Assembly (NCBI RefSeq): GCF_900143075.1
Contig: NZ_FRCY01000003.1
Coordinates: 248,001 to 312,000 of the forward strand
DNA length: 64,000 bases
Direction of reading: 5' to 3'
From: Cyclobacterium lianum
Lineage (GTDB): Bacteria; Bacteroidota; Bacteroidia; Cytophagales; Cyclobacteriaceae
The notes beneath the pieces are model-generated. The model had not been told where the DNA came from. It ran no database searches and was given only the letters and a program-made list of their open reading frames with translations. Both the position numbers and the translations under genes were made by a program. How positions within the stretch are numbered: position 1 is the stretch's first letter; each line of letters opens with the position of its first letter. Of the stretch, positions 19,508 through 29,273 are shown one piece after another.

Positions 19508-19555
19508 CCTGCCATAATACAGCCTACTCACTCCTGTATTCTGGCAGGTTTTTTT
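19508..19555 (+). terminator. Rho-independent terminator after the M56 gene
   Basis: Stem of CCTGCCA (19508-19514) with TGGCAGG (19542-19548) and AATACAG (19516-19522) with CTGTATT (19534-19540), one T/C mismatch, 11-base loop, then seven T residues at 19549-19555. Confidence 0.92.
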
Positions 19556-19591
19556 ATATTGCAGTTCTTGTAAACCCAACAATTGAAACCT

Positions 19592-20800
19592 ATGTACTAT
19601 AAAGCACTGCTTGCCATTAGCCTTTTATGTTTATTGTCCCGCCCGGCTTCTTCACAGGAGGAGTTTAACTATGAGGAATCTAAAGTTCCCGCCTATGCCC
19701 TTCCCGACCCCTTTGTATCTCTTAATGGAAAATTGATCGGTTCGGTTCAGGAATGGGAACACCAGCGAAGACATGAAATATTACGCTTATTTGAGGATCA
19801 TGTTTACGGACAAGTTCCGGGAAGTATGGATAACATGCGCTTTATCCTTGCTTCAGAGGACGGGGAAGCCATGAACGGTGATGCCCATTTGAAAGAAATT
19901 GATATTGAGGTAAGCCGAAATGGTCAGTCCGTTACCGTTAGACTAATCCTTTTCATTCCAAAAGAAGCACCCAAACCTGCTCCGGTATTTTTATTGATCA
20001 ATCATAGGGACCCGGAGAATATTGATCCTACCCGAAAAGTCAAAATGGGTTTTTGGCCGGCGGAGGCGATAGTTGACAGGGGCTATGCGGCAGCTACTTT
20101 TCACGTTATGGACGTCTCCGATGATAACAACGAGACCTTTCAGGAAGATATCCTGGAGACCTTATATCCAGAGCAACTTGAAAAGAAAAATGGTATGCGT
20201 GGTCTGGGCGCCTGGGCATGGGGAGCCATGAGAGCCATGGATTATTTTGAAACAGATCCGATGATTGACGCAGGTAAAGCTGCTGTGGTTGGGCATTCGC
20301 GCGGAGGGAAGGCTTCACTATGGACCGGTGCACAGGATTCCCGCTGGGCCATTACCATTTCGAATAATTCCGGTTGCGGAGGGGCAGCACTATCCAGGAG
20401 AAGGTTTGGCGAGACAGTTAGACGTATCAACACCAATTTTCCATATTGGTTTACAGATAATTTCAACCAATACAACGGCAAGGAAGAGTTGCTCCCTCTG
20501 GATCAACACATGCTGATTGCTGCAATTGCGCCCCGGGCTGTATATGTAGCCAGTGCCTCTGAAGATCAATGGGCAGACCCCAAAGGTGAGTACCTTTCGC
20601 TATTTCACGGTACCAGGGTGCACCGGGAAATATATCAGATGGACGGCGGGTTTTCTGCAGATCTACCCCACCCGGAATCTCCTGTACACCTGCCCTATGC
20701 CGGACATCACATACGAGCCGGAAAACATAACCTTACTCCCTATGATTGGGAGCAGTACATGGATTTTGCGAGCAAACTTTTTGGATTTTCAAATGAGTAA
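19592..20800 (+). CDS. Glucuronoyl esterase-like secreted hydrolase (CE15-type)
   Basis: 402 residues from the ATG at 19592 (MYYKALLAISLLC); a TTG three codons earlier is an alternative. A signal peptide ends near PASSQEE. The alpha/beta-hydrolase nucleophile elbow is GHSRGGK with Ser236, and the late block RAGKHNLTPYDW supplies the catalytic histidine in the arrangement typical of CE15. CE15 enzymes cut ester bonds between 4-O-methylglucuronate on xylan and lignin or other alcohols; action outside the cytoplasm is expected. The stop codon overlaps the ATG of a mannonate dehydratase homologue by eight bases, which fits uronic-acid processing. The true ester substrate is inferred from family only. 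Confidence 0.85.
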   Translation: MYYKALLAISLLCLLSRPASSQEEFNYEESKVPAYALPDPFVSLNGKLIGSVQEWEHQRRHEILRLFEDHVYGQVPGSMDNMRFILASEDGEAMNGDAHLKEIDIEVSRNGQSVTVRLILFIPKEAPKPAPVFLLINHRDPENIDPTRKVKMGFWPAEAIVDRGYAAATFHVMDVSDDNNETFQEDILETLYPEQLEKKNGMRGLGAWAWGAMRAMDYFETDPMIDAGKAAVVGHSRGGKASLWTGAQDSRWAITISNNSGCGGAALSRRRFGETVRRINTNFPYWFTDNFNQYNGKEELLPLDQHMLIAAIAPRAVYVASASEDQWADPKGEYLSLFHGTRVHREIYQMDGGFSADLPHPESPVHLPYAGHHIRAGKHNLTPYDWEQYMDFASKLFGFSNE

Positions 20801-21920
20801 GGAAAGAAGAAAATTTCTTAAAAAAGCAGGTGGACTCGCCGGGATTAGCCTAGCCGGACCACTGGCTTACCCCCGACCGGCAGCCATCCCGGGTGGAACC
20901 TACCATCGGGATCTGGGTATGAAATTGTGCCTCGCTTATTTCTGGGGAGTCGAGAAGCGAAAGACCGCACTTGCAAGACAGATGGATGTATCGGGAGCGG
21001 TAGGTGGACTCAATCCCGCCATGGCCGGACTGAGCCAGCACAAACCCTGGTCAAGAGAAGTAATCAAAGGCGTTAAAGCTGCCTGGGAAAGGGAAGGGCT
21101 TCAGTTGCGTGTGATCGAAGGACCTCCTTCCCTGGGTACCAATACAAAATTGGGTCTTGAGGGAAGGGACGAAGAGATCTCGAATTTTATCAGCCTTATG
21201 AGGAATCTTTCCCTGGAAGGCATCGATACCATTTGCTACAATTGGATGCCTGTTATCAGTTGGGCCAGAACAGATATGGAAAGAAAAGGAAGAGGCGGTG
21301 CACTGGTAAGTGCTTTCGATATAGAAGACATTGAGGGCAAACCACTTATCCGGGACTATGGCGAGGTGAGTCACCCCATGATGTGGGACAACTTGCAGTA
21401 TTTTTTGGATGCGGTGATTCCGGAGGCAGAAAAATACCGGATCAAATTGGCGCTTCATCCGGACGACCCTCCGGTATCCCATATTCAGGGAATTCCCAGA
21501 ATCATGACGTCGGTAGACGCCTTCAAAAAATTACTTACCATGGCGCCCAGCGTTTACAATGGCATCACCTTTTGTCAGGGGAGCTTCGCATCCATGGGAG
21601 AGGAAAATAGTGGTGTAGACATCCCTGAAGCCATCCGTTATTTCGGCCGGAAAGAGGCCATTCATTTCGTCCATTTCCGGGACGTGAAGGGACACAAAAA
21701 CAATTTTGAGGAGACCTTTCATGATGAAGGCAAAACGGATATGTACGAAGCCATGAAAGCATTGGATGAGATCGCTTTCAAGGGGCCAATTCGTCCTGAT
21801 CATGTACCTACCATGGCGGGAGATACCAACGATAAACCAGGATACAGCACCATTGGAACGCTCTATGCTATCGGATACATCAGGGGTTTGATGGAAGGTG
21901 TAGGAAAGGCCGGACGCTAG
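20793..21920 (+). CDS. Mannonate dehydratase (UxuA) family protein with an apparent export signal
   Basis: 375 residues from the ATG at 20793. UxuA converts D-mannonate to 2-keto-3-deoxygluconate with a divalent metal in a TIM barrel. Family blocks are clear: CYNWMPVISWARTD, LHPDDPPVSHIQGIPRI, TFCQGSFAS, FVHFRDVKG, FHDEGKTDMYEAMKAL, IRPDH and the YSTIGTLYAIGYIRGL end. The N-terminus is odd for this family: SKERRKFLKKAGG followed by a hydrophobic run to about residue 25 resembles a twin-arginine signal, whereas classical UxuA is cytoplasmic. Overlap with the CE15-like gene by eight bases implies one operon. An alternative is a homologue with a different exported substrate. Confidence 0.85.
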   Translation: MSKERRKFLKKAGGLAGISLAGPLAYPRPAAIPGGTYHRDLGMKLCLAYFWGVEKRKTALARQMDVSGAVGGLNPAMAGLSQHKPWSREVIKGVKAAWEREGLQLRVIEGPPSLGTNTKLGLEGRDEEISNFISLMRNLSLEGIDTICYNWMPVISWARTDMERKGRGGALVSAFDIEDIEGKPLIRDYGEVSHPMMWDNLQYFLDAVIPEAEKYRIKLALHPDDPPVSHIQGIPRIMTSVDAFKKLLTMAPSVYNGITFCQGSFASMGEENSGVDIPEAIRYFGRKEAIHFVHFRDVKGHKNNFEETFHDEGKTDMYEAMKALDEIAFKGPIRPDHVPTMAGDTNDKPGYSTIGTLYAIGYIRGLMEGVGKAGR

Positions 21921-21924
21921 TTTG

Positions 21925-23187
21925 TCAGGTGCCTACGATATCGGAAATATCCAGATAGTACATCTGCCGGCTACCTTCATGTGTAGAATCAAAAAAGACC
22001 CTTCTACCCTGCTGATCGCAGCGTGGATGAAGGTCGCAGCGCCATTCCCCGACAAACCGTTCCGGAGAATGAAACCTGCCTAAGATAACCTTCCTTTTGC
22101 CCGGAATATGGTAGAGATAGAGTGTAATGATCCTGTCTTTATCCGGATAGGTATCGTTCAGCACCCATTCTTCATTCGTGTGGGGCACGTAGGTATTGTG
22201 CCCGTTTCTGGTCATGTCTTCTGCCCCGATTAGTTCCATTTGTTCGGACTTGTCCTTTAGCAACCAGAATCCCGATTGTTTACCTATCGGTTTGGTCCAT
22301 ACCATAATGTGGTTCGGATCTCTCCATACGAAATGGGAGGAATTTCCAGAAGGGTCTGCGATGTACAGGTCCTTTCCTTCAGTATTTACAGTGATCATTC
22401 GGGTAACGAAGCCGGTCCTGGCCATGGTCTGATTATCAAGTATTTCGGGCCTCCACCGATGTAGAAACAGTAGCCGTTTGGAATCCGGGCTTACCAGCAG
22501 GTGATTGAACCAATGCCAGTTGTCTTCAATATCCTCACCCAAATGGGGAATCGCTGCCAGTTCTGCCAGACTCAACAGTTCTTTGGAATCTCCGGATTTG
22601 AGGTCCATGGTATACAATCCTATCGCAACGGGAGCTTTGGTCTGCCGGTATGGATCGGGGATCCCGGCATAGCCATACCCTGGTCGCAGGTTCTGAATCC
22701 TGTTAAATGCTGTACCTACTGCGTATTTGCCATTGGGTGCCAGCGCATAGACCGGTCGCGGCAAGGTACGGGTGGTCTGCTTTCTGATATGGTAGACCCG
22801 GCTTACGTACTGTCCGCTCTCCAAATCATTCCAAATGAGTTCTTCTGAAGATCCCGGAATCCATTGGAGCATGCAGGATTGTTGCCATCCCCAGGCAGAT
22901 GATTCGCCGATACGTTTCCATTTATTATCCCTTTCCAAATCAATCAAGCCGATTTCCAGCTTGTCGTTCTTCCGGGGAGACCTCCCTTCGAAACCGACTT
23001 TACATCCCAGAGCATACCGCCCCGAAGGGTCAACCTGCCACTTGTCATAATAACCAAACCAGTGCCCATCCGGTCCGTCGGTAATTCTGACAGGAACGCG
23101 ATTGTAATCAGGACCTAACCACTGCGGGCCATGGCTGATGCATGCTGACATCAGGAGTCCAGACTTGATAAATTTTCTTCTGTCCAT
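21925..23187 (-). CDS. Secreted beta-propeller-like protein, function unknown
   Basis: 420 residues. It begins with MDRRKFIKSGLLMSAC, an RR-type signal whose LMSAC could also be a lipobox. The rest is rich in repeated WxxD / SPDSKRLLFLHRW / DPSGRYALG motifs typical of WD40/TolB-type beta-propellers, with conserved-looking GHWFGYYDKWQ and HNTYVPHTNEEW segments. Oligogalacturonate lyase and some uncharacterised exported glycan-associated proteins have a similar architecture, but I cannot place it in a named family. It converges on the CE15/UxuA pair with a four-base gap, so it could serve the same pathway. Upstream (23188-23458) is non-coding. Confidence 0.6.
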   Translation of the reverse strand: MDRRKFIKSGLLMSACISHGPQWLGPDYNRVPVRITDGPDGHWFGYYDKWQVDPSGRYALGCKVGFEGRSPRKNDKLEIGLIDLERDNKWKRIGESSAWGWQQSCMLQWIPGSSEELIWNDLESGQYVSRVYHIRKQTTRTLPRPVYALAPNGKYAVGTAFNRIQNLRPGYGYAGIPDPYRQTKAPVAIGLYTMDLKSGDSKELLSLAELAAIPHLGEDIEDNWHWFNHLLVSPDSKRLLFLHRWRPEILDNQTMARTGFVTRMITVNTEGKDLYIADPSGNSSHFVWRDPNHIMVWTKPIGKQSGFWLLKDKSEQMELIGAEDMTRNGHNTYVPHTNEEWVLNDTYPDKDRIITLYLYHIPGKRKVILGRFHSPERFVGEWRCDLHPRCDQQGRRVFFDSTHEGSRQMYYLDISDIVGT

Positions 23188-23458
23188 TATTTGGGTTTAT
23201 GTTTATTGTCAGGTGAAAACTATAAGGATGCAATCGGGCAGGTGATAATCCACTCTGGCATCGCTCCAACCTTTAAGATCGTCCCTCAAACCTATAATTG
23301 AAATAAATGAAGGCTTATCGCGATATATCTAATAAATAAATTTATACTTATATTGATGAATAGAAAAGGAAAACAGAAAATATATGCCTTCATGCCAATT
23401 CGCACATGGCGCGCCAGGTAATCTAATGGTATCAATCTCTTTAATAAATTCAACCATC

Positions 23459-23914
23459 ATGTCAACACCTTCAGAAAGTATCAGTTCCTACCTGCAGTCC
23501 ATACCCGATGAGAGAAAGGAAGCCTTTTCGAAACTAAGGCAAACCATTCTCCTACACCTACCGGATGGTTTTAAAGAGACGCTTAGTTATGGAATGATAG
23601 GGTACGTAGTCCCGCTGGAAAAATACCCAAAAGGGTATCATGTAGACCCCAGATTACCCTTGCCGTTTGTCAACCTGGCCAACCAGAAGCATTATATCGC
23701 CCTGTACCACCTGGGATTGTATACCAATGAAGCCCTACTCGATTGGTTTAAGGAGCAGTATCCCCGCCACAGCGACAGGAAGTTGGATATGGGAAAAAGC
23801 TGTATCAGGTTCAAAAAAGTCGATGCCATTCCTTTCGCACTTATTGGCGAGCTGATGGAAAAAATAAGTCTCGAAGAATGGATCGAAAGCTACGAGAGGG
23901 GACAAAAAAAATAG
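23459..23914 (+). CDS. DUF1801 domain protein (YdhG/YdeI-like)
   Basis: 151 residues from the ATG at 23459 (MSTPSESISSYLQSIPDERKEAFSKLR), which matches the family start; upstream in-frame codons from 23384 are not family-like. DUF1801 blocks are visible: the N-terminal helix, ETLSYGMIGYVVP, LPFVNLANQKHYIALYHLG, and the MGKSCIRFKKVDAIPF end. Members are small soluble proteins sometimes called iron chaperones (B. subtilis YdhG); function is not firmly established. The stop codon is inside a bidirectional terminator shared with gapA. Confidence 0.88.
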   Translation: MSTPSESISSYLQSIPDERKEAFSKLRQTILLHLPDGFKETLSYGMIGYVVPLEKYPKGYHVDPRLPLPFVNLANQKHYIALYHLGLYTNEALLDWFKEQYPRHSDRKLDMGKSCIRFKKVDAIPFALIGELMEKISLEEWIESYERGQKK

Positions 23915-23941
23915 GGCTAAAATTGATTTCAGCCCTATTTT
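23908..23941. terminator. Bidirectional terminator between DUF1801 gene and gapA
   Basis: AAAATAGGGCT at 23908-23918 pairs with AGCCCTATTTT at 23931-23941 around a 12-base loop. A-rich and T-rich flanks on both sides let it stop both convergent transcripts; it includes the DUF1801 stop codon. Confidence 0.85.
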
Positions 23942-23958
23942 AAAATACCAATTTCGAT

Positions 23959-24987
<1,029 letters not shown>

Positions 24988-25108
24988 TTAAAAGATTGAT
25001 TGTTGTTATTGAAACCCCTTTCATTGGCCGTTAAATGAAAACTATATTGAACAATTTATAATTAGCCAGATAGGAGATTTGAATAGTCTATCCGAAATTT
25101 TCAATGGT

Positions 25109-25140
25109 CAAATTTATAAAAATTTAATTTATCATTGAAA
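25109..25140 (-). promoter_or_regulatory. Candidate promoter for gapA
   Basis: On the minus strand a TTTC (-33, 25137-25140), a 20-base spacer and TAAATTTG (-7, 25109-25116) match the Bacteroidota TTTG/TAnnTTTG pattern with one mismatch. It would give a leader of roughly 140 bases. Confidence 0.45.
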
Positions 25141-25234
25141 CTTTGCTTTTGATTAGTTGAAAAAACTTGTACCCCCGGGCTTCTGTTACAGATTTTGAAA
25201 TTTAAACGATATAGGTCAAAGATTTCCGGTAGAC

Positions 25235-26266
25235 TCAAACTTTATAATACTCCACCAGATTCCCGTCAAATCGGGCTACTTTCTCAACCAGCTTGTTTCT
25301 AGTAGCCGTATCAAAAGCCCGGAAGCTTTTGGCCAGACCGATTTTCTCCTCCAGCATGCTGGCATTATCAGCCCCGGTGATCAACACGCTGATCGGCAGG
25401 GACCAGGAAAAATGCACTGCTTCCGCTACAGAAAGTGCATTGGGAATGATCTTCGGTTTGTCGCCATGGTTAAAATGGGATGTGCCTCCAAAAAATCCAC
25501 CATTGGCCAGAGTTTTCATGGCCATGGGAGCCATTTTTTTTTCGACCAACACGGGCATTACATTATTGATAAAACTTTTGTAGTTTGGATCAAACGCATT
25601 GACGGGCATCTGACAGGCCTGAAGCAGGTCGGTGCTTTCCAGCATGCGCAGGTGTGCATTGTAATCCGAGTGTCCGGAAAATCCCACATACCTCACCTTG
25701 CCACTTTCCTGCGCTTTTCTGACCACGTCCAATACGCCATTTTTCAGCCGGTTGTCCACATCGCCCGGACTCGTAACGGCATGGATCAACCACAAATCCA
25801 GATAATCGGTCTTCATTCGCTTCAAAGTACCTTCCAGGTGTGCTTCTGCTGTTTTACCGTCTCGTGCTGTGGTTTTGCTTTGGATAAAGGCCACGTCCCG
25901 GTATTTTGGGGTCAGAAATTGTCCATACCTGCGCTCACCTGTTCCATTGCCGTAGGATTCGGCGTTATCAAAAAAACGTATGCCTCCTGCTATCGCTGTC
26001 TCAATGGTTTTTTCTGCCTCCGCCTCGGGCATCCTGGCTATATGCGCCCCACCCAAACCCAGCATGGTCACCGCTTCTCCGGTGTTGCCAAATTTGCGCT
26101 GAGGCAACAGGTCCCCCCATTTGTCGCGCAGCACAAATTTATCCATACTCGATCTGGCTTCAGCTCCCTGCAACTCCATTACATTCATCGGCAACATGAT
26201 GCCTGCAGTCAATCCTGCCAGGGACTTTAGAAAGACTCTTCTGTTTTTATCATTTCCGGTATTCAT
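25235..26266 (-). CDS. Exported aldo/keto reductase
   Basis: 343 residues. An RR-type signal (NRRVFLKSLAGLTAGIMLP) precedes an aldo/keto reductase barrel (FGNTGEAVTMLGLGG). The catalytic tetrad can be read as Asp and Tyr in RFFDNAESYGNG, Lys in FIQSKTT and His in WLIHAVTS. NADPH-dependent members are usually cytoplasmic; Tat export of a folded cofactor-bound enzyme is plausible and such genes are common in Bacteroidota and Planctomycetota, but activity outside the cytoplasm is unproven. It begins 11 bases after the TonB receptor stop, so it is probably the last gene of that minus-strand operon. Substrate unknown. Confidence 0.88.
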   Translation of the reverse strand: MNTGNDKNRRVFLKSLAGLTAGIMLPMNVMELQGAEARSSMDKFVLRDKWGDLLPQRKFGNTGEAVTMLGLGGAHIARMPEAEAEKTIETAIAGGIRFFDNAESYGNGTGERRYGQFLTPKYRDVAFIQSKTTARDGKTAEAHLEGTLKRMKTDYLDLWLIHAVTSPGDVDNRLKNGVLDVVRKAQESGKVRYVGFSGHSDYNAHLRMLESTDLLQACQMPVNAFDPNYKSFINNVMPVLVEKKMAPMAMKTLANGGFFGGTSHFNHGDKPKIIPNALSVAEAVHFSWSLPISVLITGADNASMLEEKIGLAKSFRAFDTATRNKLVEKVARFDGNLVEYYKV

Positions 26267-26277
26267 CTTTTTCTGGG

Positions 26278-28125
26278 TTAGAATTCAACATTTATTCCTG
26301 CAGTAATATTTATCCCGGGCATGGGATAGCCATTTTCCAATTGATAGCTGGTATCAAACAGATTGTTGGCGAGTACATAACAGCTCACATTTTCAATAAC
26401 CTGATAGTTCAAGTCAATATTCAGAAGGGTATAATCGATGGTCTCGTCTTCCGCCTGAGGACTGTTATTCAGTCCGAAAACCTGTTGCAAAAAAGGGGTG
26501 ACTGAAAACTTCCCGATCTGTCTCCGGACCTGCATATTGAGGTGATGCCGCGGAGCAAACAGCACATTATCGGTCACATCCAGGAAGCTATAGTTAAAAA
26601 CCAGGTCAACTGTTTCCCCCGGGCTATAACGAACCTGACTTTCCAGGCCGCGGTTTCTGAAGGCTCCGGTATTTCTATTCACCGGAGGGCTTTCCGAAGG
26701 ATCTATTTGGATCAGGTTATCTCCCTTGGTATAGAAAAATACAAGGTCCATCTCCAAATCCCTGTCAGGAATGGAGCGGGTAATGGTCAGCTCGTGATTC
26801 CAAAGAGTTTCGGGATTTAATGCATCATTGGATGGAGGGAATAAAAAGAGGTCTACCACAGATGGGCTCCTGAAAGCTTTGGCAGAGGACATTTTTAGCA
26901 GGTATTTCGGGTTGAATTCATAGGAGAAGCCAAAGCCCGGTACCGTAGATTTTCCAAACTGGGCGTTGTTTATCTCCCTTAGGCCTACGTTTACATGTAG
27001 TCTTTCCCAAATCGATTGTTCCACCTGTAGGTAAATGTCAGTTTGGTTGATCCTATGTGTTATATCAAGCCCTTTAGCCGCTGCCGGCGGCAGGCTCGGG
27101 TTTACAGCTTCCCCCCCAAAGCGGTTGTGATCAATGCCCAGAGTCAGGGTTTGCCCGGGGATCAACTGCAGATTTTGATAAAGGGTAAACCCCTGGCTGA
27201 AATCGGTTGACTCAAAGCCGCTTTTAAAATCATGGTTGCCGAAATTGTGAAAGAATAAGGCCGCCCCGGAAATTCTATCCCCCTGGTTTTTTACACCCAG
27301 GGAGACTCTACCGCGCAAATAGGCTCTGCGGTCCTCGGTTAATGGGGAGGCCAAAGTTCCAGGGTGATAGTAAACAGCGTCTGACAATTGAAAATCAGCC
27401 ATAAGATTGATATTTTCCTCAGCCTGAAAACTCAGTTTGTAAAAGAGTGCACTGTTTTCGAAACTATCCCGGGCATCTTTTCTGAAACCCTCCGTCTTGC
27501 TCCTGTTCAAAGAGACCAACGACTGCCATTTTCCTTTCTCAAAATTTACTTTACCTGTAAAACTATGCGTACCAAAACTACCTGAAGCAGCGCCGATTTG
27601 CCCTGACCAGCCCTCTTTGCCCCCCTTGTCGGTAATCAGATTAATGGCCCCTCCCATGGCATTGCTTCCATAAAGTACGGCGGCTGCTCCCCGAATGACC
27701 TCTACCCTTTCAAAATCTGATTTCTGATATGCATCCGCAATGGGATGCGCAAAAATCCCCATAAATTGAGGTTGTCCATCGATTAAAACCAAAACCCTGT
27801 TATTCGGGCTGCCACTGATTCCCCTGATCGAGATGTTTCCACCAGACCCCGGTCCTACTCCAAACCCCAACAGAGATCGGTCATTCACCATCAGCCCGGG
27901 CACGTGTCTCACCAGGGCAGGCAGCACGTTGATATGCCCGGAGGCGTTTAACTGGCCTTTATCGACAACGGATATACTGGAGGAGATCTGAGAGGCATCC
28001 TGTGCCATACGGGTGCCGGTCACCACTACCTGATCCAGGCCCAGGGTGTCGGATTGCTGAGCAGCCAGGGGGCTTTGCAGCAAAAAAAACCAGCCCAGGG
28101 GCAAGAGCAAAATGCTGTATTTCAT
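26278..28125 (-). CDS. TonB-dependent outer-membrane receptor (vitamin/siderophore type)
   Basis: 615 residues from the ATG at 28125 (MKYSILLLPLGWF); starts at 28146 or 28152 would run into the upstream gene. A signal peptide ends at LAAQQS, followed by the TonB box region LDQVVVTGTRM, a plug domain (SISVVDKG to VEVIRGAAAVLYGSNAMGGAINLIT) and a beta-barrel ending in aromatic VEF. It lacks the carboxypeptidase-like N-terminal domain of SusC proteins and is short, resembling receptors for cobalamin, siderophores or metals. Neighbours in the same run are a phosphoribosyltransferase and a small S-component-like membrane protein. No cobalamin-riboswitch-like box was found upstream. Confidence 0.9.
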   Translation of the reverse strand: MKYSILLLPLGWFFLLQSPLAAQQSDTLGLDQVVVTGTRMAQDASQISSSISVVDKGQLNASGHINVLPALVRHVPGLMVNDRSLLGFGVGPGSGGNISIRGISGSPNNRVLVLIDGQPQFMGIFAHPIADAYQKSDFERVEVIRGAAAVLYGSNAMGGAINLITDKGGKEGWSGQIGAASGSFGTHSFTGKVNFEKGKWQSLVSLNRSKTEGFRKDARDSFENSALFYKLSFQAEENINLMADFQLSDAVYYHPGTLASPLTEDRRAYLRGRVSLGVKNQGDRISGAALFFHNFGNHDFKSGFESTDFSQGFTLYQNLQLIPGQTLTLGIDHNRFGGEAVNPSLPPAAAKGLDITHRINQTDIYLQVEQSIWERLHVNVGLREINNAQFGKSTVPGFGFSYEFNPKYLLKMSSAKAFRSPSVVDLFLFPPSNDALNPETLWNHELTITRSIPDRDLEMDLVFFYTKGDNLIQIDPSESPPVNRNTGAFRNRGLESQVRYSPGETVDLVFNYSFLDVTDNVLFAPRHHLNMQVRRQIGKFSVTPFLQQVFGLNNSPQAEDETIDYTLLNIDLNYQVIENVSCYVLANNLFDTSYQLENGYPMPGINITAGINVEF

Positions 28126-28130
28126 CCCAT

Positions 28131-28544
28131 TCACGTTTTTTTCCATGGCCAATTGACACAGGACTTTACTTTTGGAAATAATACCAGGTCTGCCGTTCCT
28201 TTCAACACAAAGGTATGCACTTCATTCTTTGCCAATTTCTCTTTGATCAATGCCAGTGTCTTGCCCGTAACGGCCACATCATCAACGACCAGAATTCGCG
28301 GATAGCTAAAAAAATCCCAGTTGAACTCCTCCAATATCTGAGGCTGCTGGTATTGCGGCTCATTTTCATCATTTCTGTGATTGACCCGAACCACTTTCAT
28401 CGACACACCCAACTGATGTGCGATCATACAGGCCGGATACACTCCTCCCCTTCCGATACCCAGGACCAGGTCAACTTCGGGAAAATCGAAAGCATACAGC
28501 GCTTCGCTGATGGCGTCAAAGCTAATATCAATTTTATCCTGCAT
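28131..28544 (-). CDS. Phosphoribosyltransferase family protein
   Basis: 137 residues. The PRPP-binding motif is ILVVDDVAVTGKTL near residue 83-96, with the LVLGIGRGGVYPACMIA loop near 27-43; both are typical of purine-type/xanthine-guanine-like phosphoribosyltransferases. It would attach ribose-5-phosphate to a nitrogenous base in the cytoplasm. It lies 34 bases after the S-component-like gene and 5 bases before the TonB receptor, so its substrate may be a base imported by this locus. That link is inference; regulatory PRT-fold proteins without catalysis also exist. Confidence 0.85.
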   Translation of the reverse strand: MQDKIDISFDAISEALYAFDFPEVDLVLGIGRGGVYPACMIAHQLGVSMKVVRVNHRNDENEPQYQQPQILEEFNWDFFSYPRILVVDDVAVTGKTLALIKEKLAKNEVHTFVLKGTADLVLFPKVKSCVNWPWKKT

Positions 28545-28578
28545 TTCTCTCTACGCTAATGAACGGGTTTAACCGCAG

Positions 28579-29103
28579 CTAGTCCCTGCGGTGATCTCTG
28601 GATGTCCCGGCTACCACAAATCCAAGCACAATCAGGACAACTGCTCCGGCCCAGCCCCTGCTCAGGGATCCGAGAAAATAATCTACCGGAGACAACGAAG
28701 CATACTGGAGCCAGACTAGGGCAGCAGCGCCAATCAGTTTGGCCACCAATAGAGAGGGTAGTACTGCCCAGCCGGTACCCAATCTATTTTTCAGATAGGC
28801 CAGAGAAAGCGTAAAAAACACCAGCTCCAAGGTAAGCAAAAGCATCAGAGACCATTGGTCGTTGCCTGAAATCAAGAAATTTAATGCCGGTGACAGGGCC
28901 GCCGCAGCCAATGCTGGAGTTTTTCCCAAAAGTACCAGGGCAATCAGCGGAACATAAAACATGGGCAACAATATAGCGCCCAAAGGGGTCCCCTGCACTG
29001 GAGGCGCAAGATGGATGGTTACAGGCAATAAAACCGCTGCTGTAAGTGTAATCAGTGAAATTAGCAGAGGCCTGCTTTTATAATAATGATGTAGGTATTG
29101 CAT
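28579..29103 (-). CDS. Small polytopic membrane protein, ECF S-component-like
   Basis: 174 residues with about five or six hydrophobic segments (LLISLITLTAAVLLPVTIHL near 14; LGAILLPMFYVPLIALVLLG; ALAAAALSPALNFLISG; LLLTLELVFFTLSLAYL; LLVAKLIGAAALVWLQYA; WAGAVVLIVLGFVVAG). The size, the pattern and the PxxNFL-type loop resemble substrate-capture (S) subunits of ECF vitamin transporters, but no family can be named. It heads a minus-strand run of four closely spaced genes with a phosphoribosyltransferase, a TonB receptor and an aldo/keto reductase, fitting a route that carries a small nutrient across both membranes. Confidence 0.6.
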   Translation of the reverse strand: MQYLHHYYKSRPLLISLITLTAAVLLPVTIHLAPPVQGTPLGAILLPMFYVPLIALVLLGKTPALAAAALSPALNFLISGNDQWSLMLLLTLELVFFTLSLAYLKNRLGTGWAVLPSLLVAKLIGAAALVWLQYASLSPVDYFLGSLSRGWAGAVVLIVLGFVVAGTSRDHRRD

Positions 29104-29273
29104 TTGCTGAACTGTTTGATTCCTTTGAAAATGTAAAAAAAATTACGCAGTCCTGCAATTAAAATTTAACCAAATGCCCTAACGTCAACGATTTGCGGGG
29201 AAAGCAATATGGTCTGATAATTGTTAGTCATCATGTATAAAATCGTTTAATTCTAAACTTTACACAGCAAGGT

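Noticed and set aside
25412-26230. 272-codon plus-strand frame antisense to the aldo/keto reductase
   Set aside because: The opposite strand encodes a complete catalytic tetrad; this frame is compositionally odd (His, Gln and Cys rich) and has no domain.
29104-29273. Possible cobalamin riboswitch upstream of the TonB receptor operon
   Set aside because: No B12-box-like sequence or matching helices could be found in the 170-base gap.
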